Assembly (NCBI RefSeq): GCF_013141775.1
Contig: NZ_WHOB01000042.1
Location: 1-64,000 of the forward strand
Source of the DNA: Paenibacillus phytohabitans
GTDB taxonomy: Bacteria > Bacillota > Bacilli > Paenibacillales > Paenibacillaceae
Direction: 5' to 3'
Length of the DNA: 64,000 bases
Under the pieces are notes generated by a model. The model searched no databases, was not told the origin of the DNA, and saw only the letters and a program-made list of their open reading frames with translations. Made by a program: the position numbers and the translations under genes. Below, in pieces: positions 40,483 through 49,274 of this stretch. The stretch's first letter is position 1, and each line of letters starts with the position of its first letter.

Positions 40483-40986
40483 ATGAACTCATCCGAAGGA
40501 CTTAAGCGGCTGCTGTATGGCCGATTACTCCACTTAACGCATCTAAATGAACAGCTATTTGCATCCGAGCTCGACGCTTTCGCTGATCTTACCCGCCAGT
40601 ACGGGCTGACTTTCACTTCAAACTCTTTGACGAGCATTCATGTCATTGATTGCATCGGCAGCCACGAGCCCATTAACAGCACCTCGATTGCGGAAAAAAT
40701 GAAATTGTCCAAGGCGAGCATTACAAAAATCAGCGGCAAGCTCCTCCAGGAAGGCTGTATTAAGCGCAGCCGGATGAATGACAACAAGAAAGAAGTTTAT
40801 TTCAGCCTTACGCCCAAAGGCAGGCAGCTCTTCATCGTTCACGCCGAGATGCATGAAAGCCTTGAGCAGAGCTTTATTCAGGGTTTGAACACCTTCTCGG
40901 AGGCGGAACTGCAGGCTTCACTGAAATTTATTCAAACGGTGATTAGTCATAGTGACACTATGATTAAAAATGACGAGAGCTCCTAG
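40483..40986 (+). CDS. MarR family transcriptional regulator
   Basis: 167 residues if started at the ATG at 40483; the ATG at 40471 is also in frame but abuts the AGGGAG ribosome site. The winged helix region is SIAEKMKLSKASITKISGKL, LLQEGCIKRSRMNDNKKEVYF and SLTPKGRQL, a clear MarR pattern. An unusual N-terminus rich in Leu/His precedes it. It is divergent from the nitroreductase and probably represses it and itself, possibly in response to a quinone or nitroaromatic compound. Confidence 0.88.
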   Translation: MNSSEGLKRLLYGRLLHLTHLNEQLFASELDAFADLTRQYGLTFTSNSLTSIHVIDCIGSHEPINSTSIAEKMKLSKASITKISGKLLQEGCIKRSRMNDNKKEVYFSLTPKGRQLFIVHAEMHESLEQSFIQGLNTFSEAELQASLKFIQTVISHSDTMIKNDESS

Positions 40987-41149
40987 TCTGTATAAGGCTT
41001 ACTTAAGATTTGAACTTGAAGCTTAGCCGTCACTGCGGTGAACATTTGGAGCTCCTTAAACAGCATCTGATTTACACTAGTGATAACTAATTTTGTAAAT
41101 CGCTTGCTGATGGTTTGCTTGCAGTGACCCTATTCCGGTATATGCGTAT

Positions 41150-41345
41150 GCTTAGTTGTACTTTGTACAACTAAAACGTCTGATTTCCAGCCGATTATCC
41201 GTTTAGTTGTATTTCGTACAATTAAACTGCCTTTGGACCTTGGTTCTCACCCATTCGGGCAGATTTAGTTGTACAGAATACAGTTATAAGATGCGGGCAG
41301 CCCTTTTCGCTGTTTTTAACTGCACAATATACAACTATTACTGAA
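41150..41345. repeat. Palindromic repeat cluster, TTAGTTGTAC/GTACAACTAA family
   Basis: Part of a 524-base gene-free stretch (40987-41510). Four related palindromes occur at about 41153, 41204, 41268 and 41315: TTAGTTGTACTTTGTACAACTAAA is the best, then TTTAGTTGTATTTCGTACAA with TTAAA, TTTAGTTGTACAGAATACAG and a reversed TTTTAACTGCACAATATACA. Spacing is about 50-65 bases. Related to the clusters near 13.9 and 63.9 kb. The rest of the stretch (40987-41149) shows nothing recognisable. Confidence 0.7.
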
Positions 41346-41418
41346 TTTCCACTTGGAACTGAACTGAATACATTCATTGCTGCAATATTAAATGAACTCT
41401 CTTCTTTAGTTCGTAGCA

Positions 41419-41466
41419 TAAACAAAGCCTCCCGCATGGTATTATCCCAGGGGAGGCTTTGTTTAT
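41419..41466 (-). terminator. Terminator of dps
   Basis: A 16-base perfect stem, ATAAACAAAGCCTCCC / GGGAGGCTTTGTTTAT, 45 bases after the dps stop. AT-rich arms serve both directions. Confidence 0.9.
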
Positions 41467-41510
41467 ACTTTTGTCTCAAACTTACACAGCAAGGATTAAC
41501 CAGCTATCAC

Positions 41511-41972
41511 TCAGCCCAGGAAAGAGCGCAGCATCCATTGGTTCTTCTCAAGATCAGTGCGGATCTTGATGAACAGGTCGGCAGTCGGCTGATCGCTGAC
41601 TTCTTCCGCCAGTTCGATGCCTTCAGTCAATTCTTCCGCTACTGTAGCGAAATCCTCGATGAGTGCCTGCACCATACCCCGTGCATCTTCCTTGCCGGTT
41701 GCTTCCTGAATAGTGGCAATTTCCAAATATTCTTTCATCGTCGCTGCAGGACTGCCTTTGATACTCAGAAGGCGCTCGGCAACCTCGTCCATTTTGAGCG
41801 TGATATCATCGTACAATTCTTCAAACTTCACATGCAGGGCAAAGAACTGCTCACCTTTCACATACCAGTGATAGTTATGCACTTTCACATATAGAACGTT
41901 GAGGTTAGCTACCTGACGGTTAAGTACTTGTTCCAATGAAGCGGTATTTACTTTGTTTGATGCTTTAGCCAT
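41511..41972 (-). CDS. dps: Dps family ferritin-like DNA-binding protein
   Basis: 153 residues. Ferroxidase-site residues are visible in KVHNYHWYVKGEQFFALHVK and FEELYDDITLKMDEVAERLL; the C-terminal KNQWMLRSFLG is typical. The protein stores iron and protects DNA during oxidative stress or starvation. A GAATTATTATTATTCTC inverted repeat at 42192-42208 lies 220 bases upstream but may not be a true PerR/Fur site. Confidence 0.95.
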   Translation of the reverse strand: MAKASNKVNTASLEQVLNRQVANLNVLYVKVHNYHWYVKGEQFFALHVKFEELYDDITLKMDEVAERLLSIKGSPAATMKEYLEIATIQEATGKEDARGMVQALIEDFATVAEELTEGIELAEEVSDQPTADLFIKIRTDLEKNQWMLRSFLG

Positions 41973-42218
41973 GAGTTGATCCCTTCCTTATCCATATATT
42001 TTGCCGGCTGCTTGTCCATCATCCGGCTATGCAGTAGTCTATTCTCCATTTACCCTTCTGCCCGCAGGGCGAAACAAAGGAGGACACGGGACAAGCAGCT
42101 TTTTCCCCGCCGCATCCTGCAGCTTCCGGTCCTAACCCGTAGGATGAGCCAAGAGTCCTTGCCTTATGCTCCGGGACATGTGAAACAACAGGAATTATTA
42201 TTATTCTCCTACTCAGAC

Positions 42219-42243
42219 AAAAGGAGGGCCGATGGCCCCCCTG
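42219..42243 (-). terminator. Terminator of DUF1805 gene
   Basis: On the minus strand AGGGGGGCC and GGCCCTCCT form a stem with loop ATC followed by TTTTG. It is 25 bases past the stop codon at 42268. Confidence 0.78.
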
Positions 42244-42267
42244 TTGACACTCATCCAGTCTGCTGTC

Positions 42268-42570
42268 CTACACCATCAGAAGCAGGGCTTCCGCCCCAGT
42301 CATTCCCGGAACGATGCCAAGCTTCTCCGCCTCTATTGTAACGGATTCCAGAGGGGCAGCCAGCAGCTGCGGCAATGTGCGCACCCCTACTGCCCGTGCA
42401 GCAATAATCTGCCGGTCACTCAGCGTATTATTGAGCAGTCCTATATCCAGCGCCCCGCACATGATATATCCCCGGCTTGTGCTGATGCTGAGCAGCGTAG
42501 TTTTGGGCAGCTTCACTTCAACCCCGACCAGGACATAATCACCCACCTGTACAGGCTCCAATGTTACCAT
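42268..42570 (-). CDS. DUF1805 family protein, YunC-like
   Basis: 100 residues from ATG 42570, with AGGAGGTG six bases upstream. The DUF1805 pattern is clear: GVEVKLPKTTLLSISTSRGY, IMCGALDIGLLN, RQIIAARAVGVRTL and a final GMTGAEALLLM. Function of the family is not established as far as I know. Single-gene unit. Confidence 0.88.
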   Translation of the reverse strand: MVTLEPVQVGDYVLVGVEVKLPKTTLLSISTSRGYIMCGALDIGLLNNTLSDRQIIAARAVGVRTLPQLLAAPLESVTIEAEKLGIVPGMTGAEALLLMV

Positions 42571-42785
42571 TTGCAGCACCTCCTATTATCACGTTCCACG
42601 ATCTAAGTTATGCGTCCTGCTACAACGGCGTGTGGACGATGGTCCTAGTTCCTTTATAAATTAGAGGGGTCATAAGTCCTTAATTCTCTGCCGGAGGGTA
42701 TATAAATTTTGCTTGTTTAATGGTATAGTTTATATACTTTATAAATACTTAATGAATCGTGTTAAACGATAAAGCTGGGGGATTA

Positions 42786-43310
42786 ATGGACAAGAAACTA
42801 CAACACACCGACGGCAACTATCTCTTCAATGTCGACATCCTGATTAATGCCCGTACTAACCCGCTTGCACTGCAATACTTACTTGAAATGTTGAACAACA
42901 GCGATAAAATCACAGATTTCAACATTAACTCCGGTCTGGAGCTTGGAAGAACTATAGACACTCTGCTGCGGTCTGCAAAGTTGGCTCTAAAGAACGATTC
43001 CTTTACTCCAGCTCCGGTTTCAGTGAAATTGCCACAGAAGCCAGCGGACAAGCCAGCCGAAAGACCTCCCGTCAAGAAACCGCCTGTTGTGACACCGGCG
43101 GAAACGCCGGCAGACGTGTTCGGCAAGATCAGGCTGTATATTCAGAATAACCAGCTGGTCCGGCTGAGAGCGAACCGGCACGGGAAGCAGGTATCGATGC
43201 CCTGCCGTATTCTGAACTTTGATGAAGGCGCTAACTCGCTAAGCGTGTACCATGTTGACGAGAAGCAGGTGTACACGTTCAATCTCAATGAAATCGACGA
43301 ATTCTTGTAA
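42786..43310 (+). CDS. Unknown protein with proline-rich linker and small C-terminal beta domain
   Basis: 174 residues from ATG 42786, with GGGGGA upstream. Residues 1-75 look helical and contain NPLALQYLLEMLNNSDKITD. Residues 80-115 are a Pro/Lys linker (KPADKPAERPPVKKPP). The last 60 residues (IRLYIQNNQLVRLRANRHGK, QVSMPCRILNFDEGAN, YTFNLNEIDEFL) have a strand pattern suggestive of a small barrel. I do not recognise a family. It ends just before a bidirectional terminator. Confidence 0.75.
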   Translation: MDKKLQHTDGNYLFNVDILINARTNPLALQYLLEMLNNSDKITDFNINSGLELGRTIDTLLRSAKLALKNDSFTPAPVSVKLPQKPADKPAERPPVKKPPVVTPAETPADVFGKIRLYIQNNQLVRLRANRHGKQVSMPCRILNFDEGANSLSVYHVDEKQVYTFNLNEIDEFL

Positions 43311-43320
43311 GCAAGCCCAA

Positions 43321-43358
43321 ACAAGCACCCGCCCGGGATTCCGGAAACGGGTGCTTGT
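43321..43358. terminator. Bidirectional terminator
   Basis: ACAAGCACCCG pairs with CGGGTGCTTGT, followed by TTGTTTG on the right and GCTTGTTTGGGC-like sequence on the left strand. Separates convergent genes. Confidence 0.85.
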
Positions 43359-43361
43359 TTG

Positions 43362-43739
43362 TTAGTCCTTACGCGAGAAAGCCTCCACGGCAAAGCATAT
43401 CCAGCCGGCAAGGAAGCATACGCCGCCGATGGGTGTAATGGCTCCAAGAATTTTGATCCCGGAGGTGCTGAGGATATACAGGCTGCCGGAGAACAGAATA
43501 ATTCCCGCCCCAATCAGCCGGCCCGCCCAGGCAAGCCGGGCACTCTCTCCCCACTGGCCTGCTGCCAGGCCGATAAGAATCAGAGCCAGTGCATGAACCA
43601 TATGATACTGGACACCGGTCTCGTACACTTTCAGGTACTCTTCACTGATCACAGCCTTCAGCATATGTGCGCCGAACGCTCCGATTCCCACGGACAGCAT
43701 AGCCAGCACAGCTCCCCAGGCTACCAATCTTCGTTGCAT
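43362..43739 (-). CDS. DUF423 family membrane protein, YwdK-like
   Basis: 125 residues with four membrane segments and the family pattern: VGIGAFGAHML, YHMVHALALILIGL, GIILFSGSLYILS and TPIGGVCFLAGWICF. Function of the family is not known. Start ATG is near AGGAG. Confidence 0.93.
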   Translation of the reverse strand: MQRRLVAWGAVLAMLSVGIGAFGAHMLKAVISEEYLKVYETGVQYHMVHALALILIGLAAGQWGESARLAWAGRLIGAGIILFSGSLYILSTSGIKILGAITPIGGVCFLAGWICFAVEAFSRKD

Positions 43740-43903
43740 GGATATACAGCTCCTTTGTCTCTTGAACTCCTCCTATCTTAACGTATCCGCATGGCTGATT
43801 TCCAGCAGCAGGATTTACGGATAATTCTGCCGCAATACTTGCTTTTAGAGCCATCTTATGGAAAAGTGATACTATCAATCTTTTATCCCAAGGAGTGCAG
43901 CCC

Positions 43904-44365
43904 ATGGACCATAATCCTCCACCCAAACCGGAAACCGCACGATCCCGGCCCGCAGAATGGGGCTCATCAGAACAGCCAATACCTGCTGATCCAGCATACG
44001 TGTATCAGGAGAACAAACGTGACTTCAAGCACTCAGGCCCCGGCATTGCTTCTTTTGTCATCGCTCTGGTTACTCTGGTCGGTTATGCAATTGCGTTTGT
44101 GTATGTTGGTGCACAGGCTTCCTCCATCATGAATGAGAATAATAAGCTGATTGCCGATTCAGCGGAAGCGATTATGTATTTGGGCTTATCCGTGCTGATC
44201 CTGGCTGCTGTTAATGTGATCGGAGCGGTCACCGGCATTGTCGGTCTTACGCTCCGCAGACGCCGTAAGGTATTCGCAGTCCTCGGGACCATCATTAACG
44301 CCGTTATCCTGCTGGTGTTCATGCTGCTGATTTCCATGGTTCTGGTGAATGCAGGCGCTGCCTAG
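43904..44365 (+). CDS. Small two-to-three segment membrane protein, unknown function
   Basis: 153 residues from ATG 43904, which has AAGGAG eight bases upstream; a GTG at 43895 is in frame. A proline-rich cytosolic-looking N-terminus (MDHNPPPKPETARSRPAEWG) precedes three hydrophobic segments near 45-70, 88-112 and 118-145, the last pair joined by LRRRRKVF, which resembles small DUF4064/DUF4190-type membrane proteins. No specific function. Confidence 0.8.
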   Translation: MDHNPPPKPETARSRPAEWGSSEQPIPADPAYVYQENKRDFKHSGPGIASFVIALVTLVGYAIAFVYVGAQASSIMNENNKLIADSAEAIMYLGLSVLILAAVNVIGAVTGIVGLTLRRRRKVFAVLGTIINAVILLVFMLLISMVLVNAGAA

Positions 44366-44381
44366 GCAGGCGTAATGAATC

Positions 44382-44425
44382 ACAAAAAAAAACAGCACCT
44401 CCCCATTTACTGGAGACGTGCTGTG
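44382..44425 (-). terminator. Terminator of repeat-protein gene
   Basis: On the minus strand ACAGCACGTCTCC pairs with GGAGGTGCTGT, followed by eight or more T. Convergent with the membrane protein gene. Confidence 0.87.
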
Positions 44426-44465
44426 TTTGTGTTTTCCAGCTTTTTTCACAGCTTAGAACCGGCAG

Positions 44466-47123
44466 TTATAGCTCAAACTCCTCGCTTGAATCTGAAAGAC
44501 CGCCATTCTGCACACCATAATTATTGGCTACGGCAAGAACATACACCTTGTATTTAATCCCGCTGGCAATTGCATTTCCGTTCACATCTCTGGCTGCAGC
44601 TGCAACTGTCGGATTCGAGCCGTTTGGAGCCACCGCCTTATACTGTGAAGCCGGCACTCCGAGCGCATCCGCTGCACCAAACCCTTGCTTGGAAGGGACT
44701 ACGTATACCCGGTATTCCAGGATATTAGCCTCGTTCGATGATTTGGTGAAGCCGATCAGAAGGTTACCTTTGTCCACACTATAAGTTACATTCGTAACAG
44801 AGGTGAGCGGGGTTTTGCCGGCCAGGGTAATTACTGACGATTCTCCCGACAACACGTTCGGGCCTGCATAATTCGCAATTCCGACGGACAACACATACAC
44901 TTTATAGCTGATTCCATCTTTGATTGTAGTACCGCGCACATCTCTGGCTGAGGCGTCTAAAATTATGCTGGTGCTATTGCCGGAGGTACCCGCTGATGTG
45001 TACGTGGAGACATTATTCGCATCAGACAAGCTGAAGCTGCTGTAATAGGAAGTAGGCACCACCAGAATCCGGTACTCTCTGATGTAGGTTTCATCCGAAG
45101 CATGAGTAAAGGACACCTTCAGATCACGGCCGTCACCGAAATCCGTAACATCGCTGACAGCGAGGCCGGAAACTGCACTCACACTTGAGGAATTCAACAA
45201 CGTAATTACCGATGAAGCTGACGAAAGCACACCAGACCCCGCGTAACTTCCGCTTCCAATAGATAATACATACACCCGGTAACTGATCTCATTCTTAAGC
45301 AGATTCCCGCGCACATCTCTGGCGGAGGAGGTTAATACCTGGCTGGTCGTGGAGCCCGATGTACCTACTGATGAATAATTTGCACTTGATACATTATTCG
45401 CGTCAGACAAGCTGAAGCTGCTGTAATAGGATGTAGGCACCACCAGAATCCGGTACTGGCTGACATAAGTCTCATCTGAGGCATGGGTGAATGACACCCT
45501 CAGATCGCGGCCATCCCCATAATCGTTAACGTCAGTCACACTCAGGTTAGTCGCAGCACTCATGCTGAAATCATTCCATAGCGTAATTTCGGCAGAGGCA
45601 GGAGAAAGAATATTCGACCCTGCATTACCCCCGCTTCTGATTGATAAAATATACACTTTATAATTGATTCCGCTCTTCAGCAGCGTCCCGCGCACATCTC
45701 TGGTGGACGAGGTCAGCACTAGACTGGTAGAAGAACCGGAAGTGCTCACAGCAGTATAGTTGGCTCCCGATACATTATTCGCCTCAGACAGGCTGTAGCT
45801 GCTGTAATAGGATGTAGGCACCACCAGAATCCGGTACTGGCTGATATACGTTTCGTCAGCGGCATGGGTAAAGGACACCTTCAGGTCACGGCCGTCATTA
45901 TAGTCGTTAACGTCAGTGACATACAGGCTCGAGATCCCGATGCTGGATAGGGTAACCGGAGACGAAGCAGCGGATAACACATTATTGGCGGTATTGCTGC
46001 TGTCCACTGCCATGGCGAATACCCGGTAGCTTACCCCCGTCTGAATCAGTGCTCCGTCTGTATCCCTGGCTCCTGAGGAAAGAATCTGGGTAAGATTAGC
46101 ACCTGTCTTGGTGACTTGGGTGTAATAGGCACTGACGACAGAATTGGCTTTGGCCAGATTAAAGGCTGAATAATTAGCCGCTTTAACCACAAATATCCGG
46201 TAAGAGCTTATCTTGGTCTCATCTGCCAGCTTGTTGAAGCTGACGGACAGATCGCGCCCGTCACCGTAATCGCCATTATCGGTCACTTGTACATTGCTTA
46301 TTACCGGTGCAATATTATTGGTCAGAGTAAGGGTGGAGGAACTGCCGGAAAGCGCGCTGATGTTACTTCCTTTGCCTACCGTAAGGACATAAGCTATATA
46401 CCCTTGACTGCTTTTAAGTACTTCTCCATCTGCCGTTCTCGAAGCAGCCGTCAGTTTAACCACAGGATTGGCGCCTGTTACCATAACTGAGGAGTAATTA
46501 GATGCGGGTATAGCCAGTGCTGACGACAGATCAAGCGAATTCCCCGCTTTGACGATCAGAACGCGGTAATGGTCCACCAGGGACTCATCGGCCACCCGGT
46601 TGAAGCTGATCTGCAGGTCGCGTCCGTCACCGAAATCACTGATATCCTGCGTGGTTACGCCGGATACCGGAGCAGTATTAACACCGGCCGGTACCGGGGT
46701 GGTTACCGTCACAACCTTGGTGGTCTGATTCCAGCCCACTTCCCGGCCCAGCGCTTCACTTACGAACCGCGTCGGAACCATAGTTCTGCCCTTCAAATTC
46801 TGACCGGGCACATCCAGGCTTACAGACCGATTATTAATCGTAGCTGTCTTGGAGCCGATCTTCAATATAACCGTTGTATCCTCCTGCACCGCCGTTACAG
46901 TCTGCGTCTTCTGATCCCACTTGATAGCGGCATTGAAGGCTTCGAAGATTGCACGCAGCGGCACCATCGTCCGTCCGTTCACCATTACCGGAGGCTGCTC
47001 CGTAGACAACTGGACTCCGTCAATAATGATGCGGATCGGTGTGACTGCCGCCTTGGCCGGGGCTTGAAATAGTAACGGAACTATCAGCAACCCCACTACA
47101 ATAGAAATCCATAACTTCTTCAC
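44466..47123 (-). CDS. Secreted protein with copper amine oxidase N-terminal domain and six tandem repeats
   Basis: 885 residues. A signal peptide (MKKLWISIVVGLLIVPLLFQ, then APAKAA) is followed at about 30-145 by a copper amine oxidase N-like domain with its two repeats (MVNGRTMVPLRAIFEAF, LKGRTMVPTRFVSEALG). Six repeats of about 115 residues follow, each beginning DFGDGRDLKVSFTHASDE or close and continuing YRILVVPTSYYSSFSL. Repeats 3-5 are nearly identical, indicating recent duplication; the sixth has drifted. There is no sortase motif or membrane anchor at the C-terminus, so it may be retained by the N-terminal domain. Role likely in the cell envelope, unknown. Confidence 0.9.
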   Translation of the reverse strand: MKKLWISIVVGLLIVPLLFQAPAKAAVTPIRIIIDGVQLSTEQPPVMVNGRTMVPLRAIFEAFNAAIKWDQKTQTVTAVQEDTTVILKIGSKTATINNRSVSLDVPGQNLKGRTMVPTRFVSEALGREVGWNQTTKVVTVTTPVPAGVNTAPVSGVTTQDISDFGDGRDLQISFNRVADESLVDHYRVLIVKAGNSLDLSSALAIPASNYSSVMVTGANPVVKLTAASRTADGEVLKSSQGYIAYVLTVGKGSNISALSGSSSTLTLTNNIAPVISNVQVTDNGDYGDGRDLSVSFNKLADETKISSYRIFVVKAANYSAFNLAKANSVVSAYYTQVTKTGANLTQILSSGARDTDGALIQTGVSYRVFAMAVDSSNTANNVLSAASSPVTLSSIGISSLYVTDVNDYNDGRDLKVSFTHAADETYISQYRILVVPTSYYSSYSLSEANNVSGANYTAVSTSGSSTSLVLTSSTRDVRGTLLKSGINYKVYILSIRSGGNAGSNILSPASAEITLWNDFSMSAATNLSVTDVNDYGDGRDLRVSFTHASDETYVSQYRILVVPTSYYSSFSLSDANNVSSANYSSVGTSGSTTSQVLTSSARDVRGNLLKNEISYRVYVLSIGSGSYAGSGVLSSASSVITLLNSSSVSAVSGLAVSDVTDFGDGRDLKVSFTHASDETYIREYRILVVPTSYYSSFSLSDANNVSTYTSAGTSGNSTSIILDASARDVRGTTIKDGISYKVYVLSVGIANYAGPNVLSGESSVITLAGKTPLTSVTNVTYSVDKGNLLIGFTKSSNEANILEYRVYVVPSKQGFGAADALGVPASQYKAVAPNGSNPTVAAAARDVNGNAIASGIKYKVYVLAVANNYGVQNGGLSDSSEEFEL

Positions 47124-47257
47124 AAACTCATCCTCCCAGATAGGAAAAAAATCTCATCTATTTCTATCTCTTTGACGTAAGATCACGGGTAAAAGTTTCT
47201 CGCAAACCGGTTACAATAAAATAATCTTTTGGAGGTTGAATCATGCCGCAGGCAAGT

Positions 47258-47297
47258 GAAAACGGTAGCGCCCTTTAATAAGGACACTACCGTTTCC
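47258..47297 (-). terminator. Probable terminator of lipoprotein gene
   Basis: On the minus strand CGGTAGTGTCCTT pairs imperfectly with AAGGGCGCTACCG, followed by TTTTC; it is about 85 bases past the stop at 47381. Confidence 0.6.
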
Positions 47298-47380
47298 GCG
47301 GTAAAGATTAGGATAATGGATGGCGAAGCCTATGCCTTCTTATCTTCTAAGCTGGCGGTGCCGCTTCGCTGCTCTGCGCT

Positions 47381-48292
47381 TTACTGATTAACCAGTGAAT
47401 CCAGTGAAGCATACACATGCGGCCCGAAGCCTTCCGAGGCTTCCCGCTGCGGGATGTTCAGCTTGATCAGATAGCCTTGGCCATCAACTTCCTTCACGGC
47501 AACCTGGCGGGTCAGGCCAGAGCCCATTGCGGTAAGATACAAGCGGATGCCGGACATCCGCCGGTCCCGCTCTTCCCGGGTAAGCGCTGTAACCTTGCCT
47601 GTAGCCGCAAGCTCAGCCTTCCCCTCCTGCTCTATGGCATCCAGATCGAAATCGGCAGGAAGCTTGATAATTTCGGCGTAATACCCCGGGTCTACCTTCA
47701 TCGCCAGCTTGCCGCTGGCCGCGTCAAAGCTGAAGATATCGAATACATACAGGGAGTACCCTTCTCCGGCGGCAAGTGCCGCCGTCTTCTCTTCCTCCAT
47801 CCCTTCCAGTGTCAGCCTGAAGGTCTGAGTATCCGGGAGCGCACTGGCTGCCGGTGCGGCCCCTCCGCCCTCTGCCTTGGACAGGCTGGACAACACACGC
47901 TGAACTGCGGTCCCATCGCTTCCGACCACTTTTTCCACATACGCAAAAACAACGGCATCATCCATTTCGAGCAGCTCCGGCGCATCCTCCGTGCCGGCAC
48001 CCAGCTCAAAGGCTGTGGGTCCTTCTTCAGTCTCAATCTCTACGGAATGATTATCAATCTGTCCGATATAAACGCCGGATCCCTGAATAACCTGTGCCTC
48101 TGCAGCTCCGGTAGGACTTGGCGGGAGAGCAGGGCTGGGGCTCGGCGCAGCTGCGCTCTCTACAGGTGCAGATGACGGGCCTGCTGAGGGTAGCCCCGGC
48201 GCTTCAGCCGGATGGTTCCCGCCGCAGGCGGTTAAGGCCAGCATTAATACAGCGACTGCTGCGATAGCAGGCAGCGAACGTTGTGATCTCAT
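47381..48292 (-). CDS. Lipoprotein with Pro/Ala/Ser-rich linker, unknown function
   Basis: 303 residues from ATG 48292, with GGAGGAGGTAAGG upstream. The signal peptide ends in the lipobox LALTAC near residue 24, so it should be anchored to the outer face of the membrane. A low-complexity linker (residues about 30-65, PSPSPALPPSPTG) precedes a folded domain starting VYIGQIDNHSVEIETEEGPT and a C-terminal region with FRLTLEGMEEEKTAALAAGE. No family recognised. Confidence 0.88.
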   Translation of the reverse strand: MRSQRSLPAIAAVAVLMLALTACGGNHPAEAPGLPSAGPSSAPVESAAAPSPSPALPPSPTGAAEAQVIQGSGVYIGQIDNHSVEIETEEGPTAFELGAGTEDAPELLEMDDAVVFAYVEKVVGSDGTAVQRVLSSLSKAEGGGAAPAASALPDTQTFRLTLEGMEEEKTAALAAGEGYSLYVFDIFSFDAASGKLAMKVDPGYYAEIIKLPADFDLDAIEQEGKAELAATGKVTALTREERDRRMSGIRLYLTAMGSGLTRQVAVKEVDGQGYLIKLNIPQREASEGFGPHVYASLDSLVNQ

Positions 48293-48476
48293 AGCCTTAC
48301 CTCCTCCATATCTCACGGTAAGCCCTGAGTGTGCTGCTTACCTTATTAACGATTACCCCAAAGGCCGGGGGGCATAAACTTGCCGGACGGGGCTGGGCAT
48401 CCGCCGTACGCACAGAACCGCAGATTTAATACAATGATGGAGAGCCTTATTCAGCAACTTGAAGGAGTGATCTCCC

Positions 48477-49115
48477 CTGAGAATCGATATCGGCTGCGGT
48501 CCCGGCAAAGAATCCGGTTATCTGGGAATCGACCGCAAGTTATACCCCGGTGTGGATATTGTCTGCGATATTTGCGAGGGCATTCCCCTGCCTGATAATA
48601 CCGCCGAATTCGTGATGGCCAGCCGGGTAATGCCCTATGTAAACGACTTGTTTGCAGCATTGTCCGAGATTCACAGAATCAGCACGCATAAAGCGGTCAT
48701 CTGCATTCTCTCACCCTATGCCCATAGTTTTCCGCATATCTCCAACCCTATGTTCAAACAGAAGTTTGACGAATATACACCCCGTTATCTGACCGGCAGC
48801 TTTTTTCAGCCTTCTCTCAGCCCAATCTCCCCGGAGATTCCGGACTATCCGGCTCCTGCGCCGCCGTTCGATTTCAGACTGCTGCGGATGGAGCTGTTCT
48901 ATCAATATCCTTTTGACGACTCGCTCTATGAGACGGAGGAGCTGGAGGTGCTCAAGACGCTGCAATCCAACGTCGTCCATGAAATCATGTATCATTTTGC
49001 CGTAATTAAGCAGGAGATCAGCCGGGAAGAGCTGGAAGCAATGAGCCGAAAAGTCTATCCGGAACCGCGCGCGCTGTTCCAACGCCGGCTCCGGTCACAG
49101 AACAGACAAAATTAG
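48477..49115 (+). CDS. SAM-dependent methyltransferase-like protein, CTG start
   Basis: 212 residues if translation starts at CTG 48477, with AAGGAGTGA spaced seven bases upstream. An in-frame stop (TGA) lies three codons before it, and no ATG/GTG/TTG exists between. Starting at the next usable codon, GTG 48552, would remove motif I. The N-terminus then reads LRIDIGCGPGKESGYLGIDR, a SAM-binding motif I, followed by VDIVCDICEGIPLPDNTAEF. The family is class I methyltransferase, substrate unknown. Confidence 0.75.
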   Translation: MRIDIGCGPGKESGYLGIDRKLYPGVDIVCDICEGIPLPDNTAEFVMASRVMPYVNDLFAALSEIHRISTHKAVICILSPYAHSFPHISNPMFKQKFDEYTPRYLTGSFFQPSLSPISPEIPDYPAPAPPFDFRLLRMELFYQYPFDDSLYETEELEVLKTLQSNVVHEIMYHFAVIKQEISREELEAMSRKVYPEPRALFQRRLRSQNRQN

Positions 49116-49202
49116 TAAAAAAGAATCGCAAATGGACATACAATAATGCCCTGCACCGCACATAGGCTAATACCACACAAGAAAGATGGCACATCGACCT
49201 CA

Positions 49203-49227
49203 AGCAGGAGTCGGTCTGCTTTTTTTC
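49203..49227 (+). terminator. Terminator of methyltransferase gene
   Basis: AGCAG / CTGCT stem with an 8-base loop and seven T. A short stem, but placed between the gene and the giant repeat gene. Confidence 0.6.
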
Positions 49228-49274
49228 GTTGTCTTCCAATTTGAATTCAGCACTCCCAAAAGGAGGTGAAAATC

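Noticed and set aside
41150..41345. CRISPR-like regular repeats
   Set aside because: Repeats are degenerate palindromes with alternating direction and only four copies; spacing is uneven and no cas genes are present.
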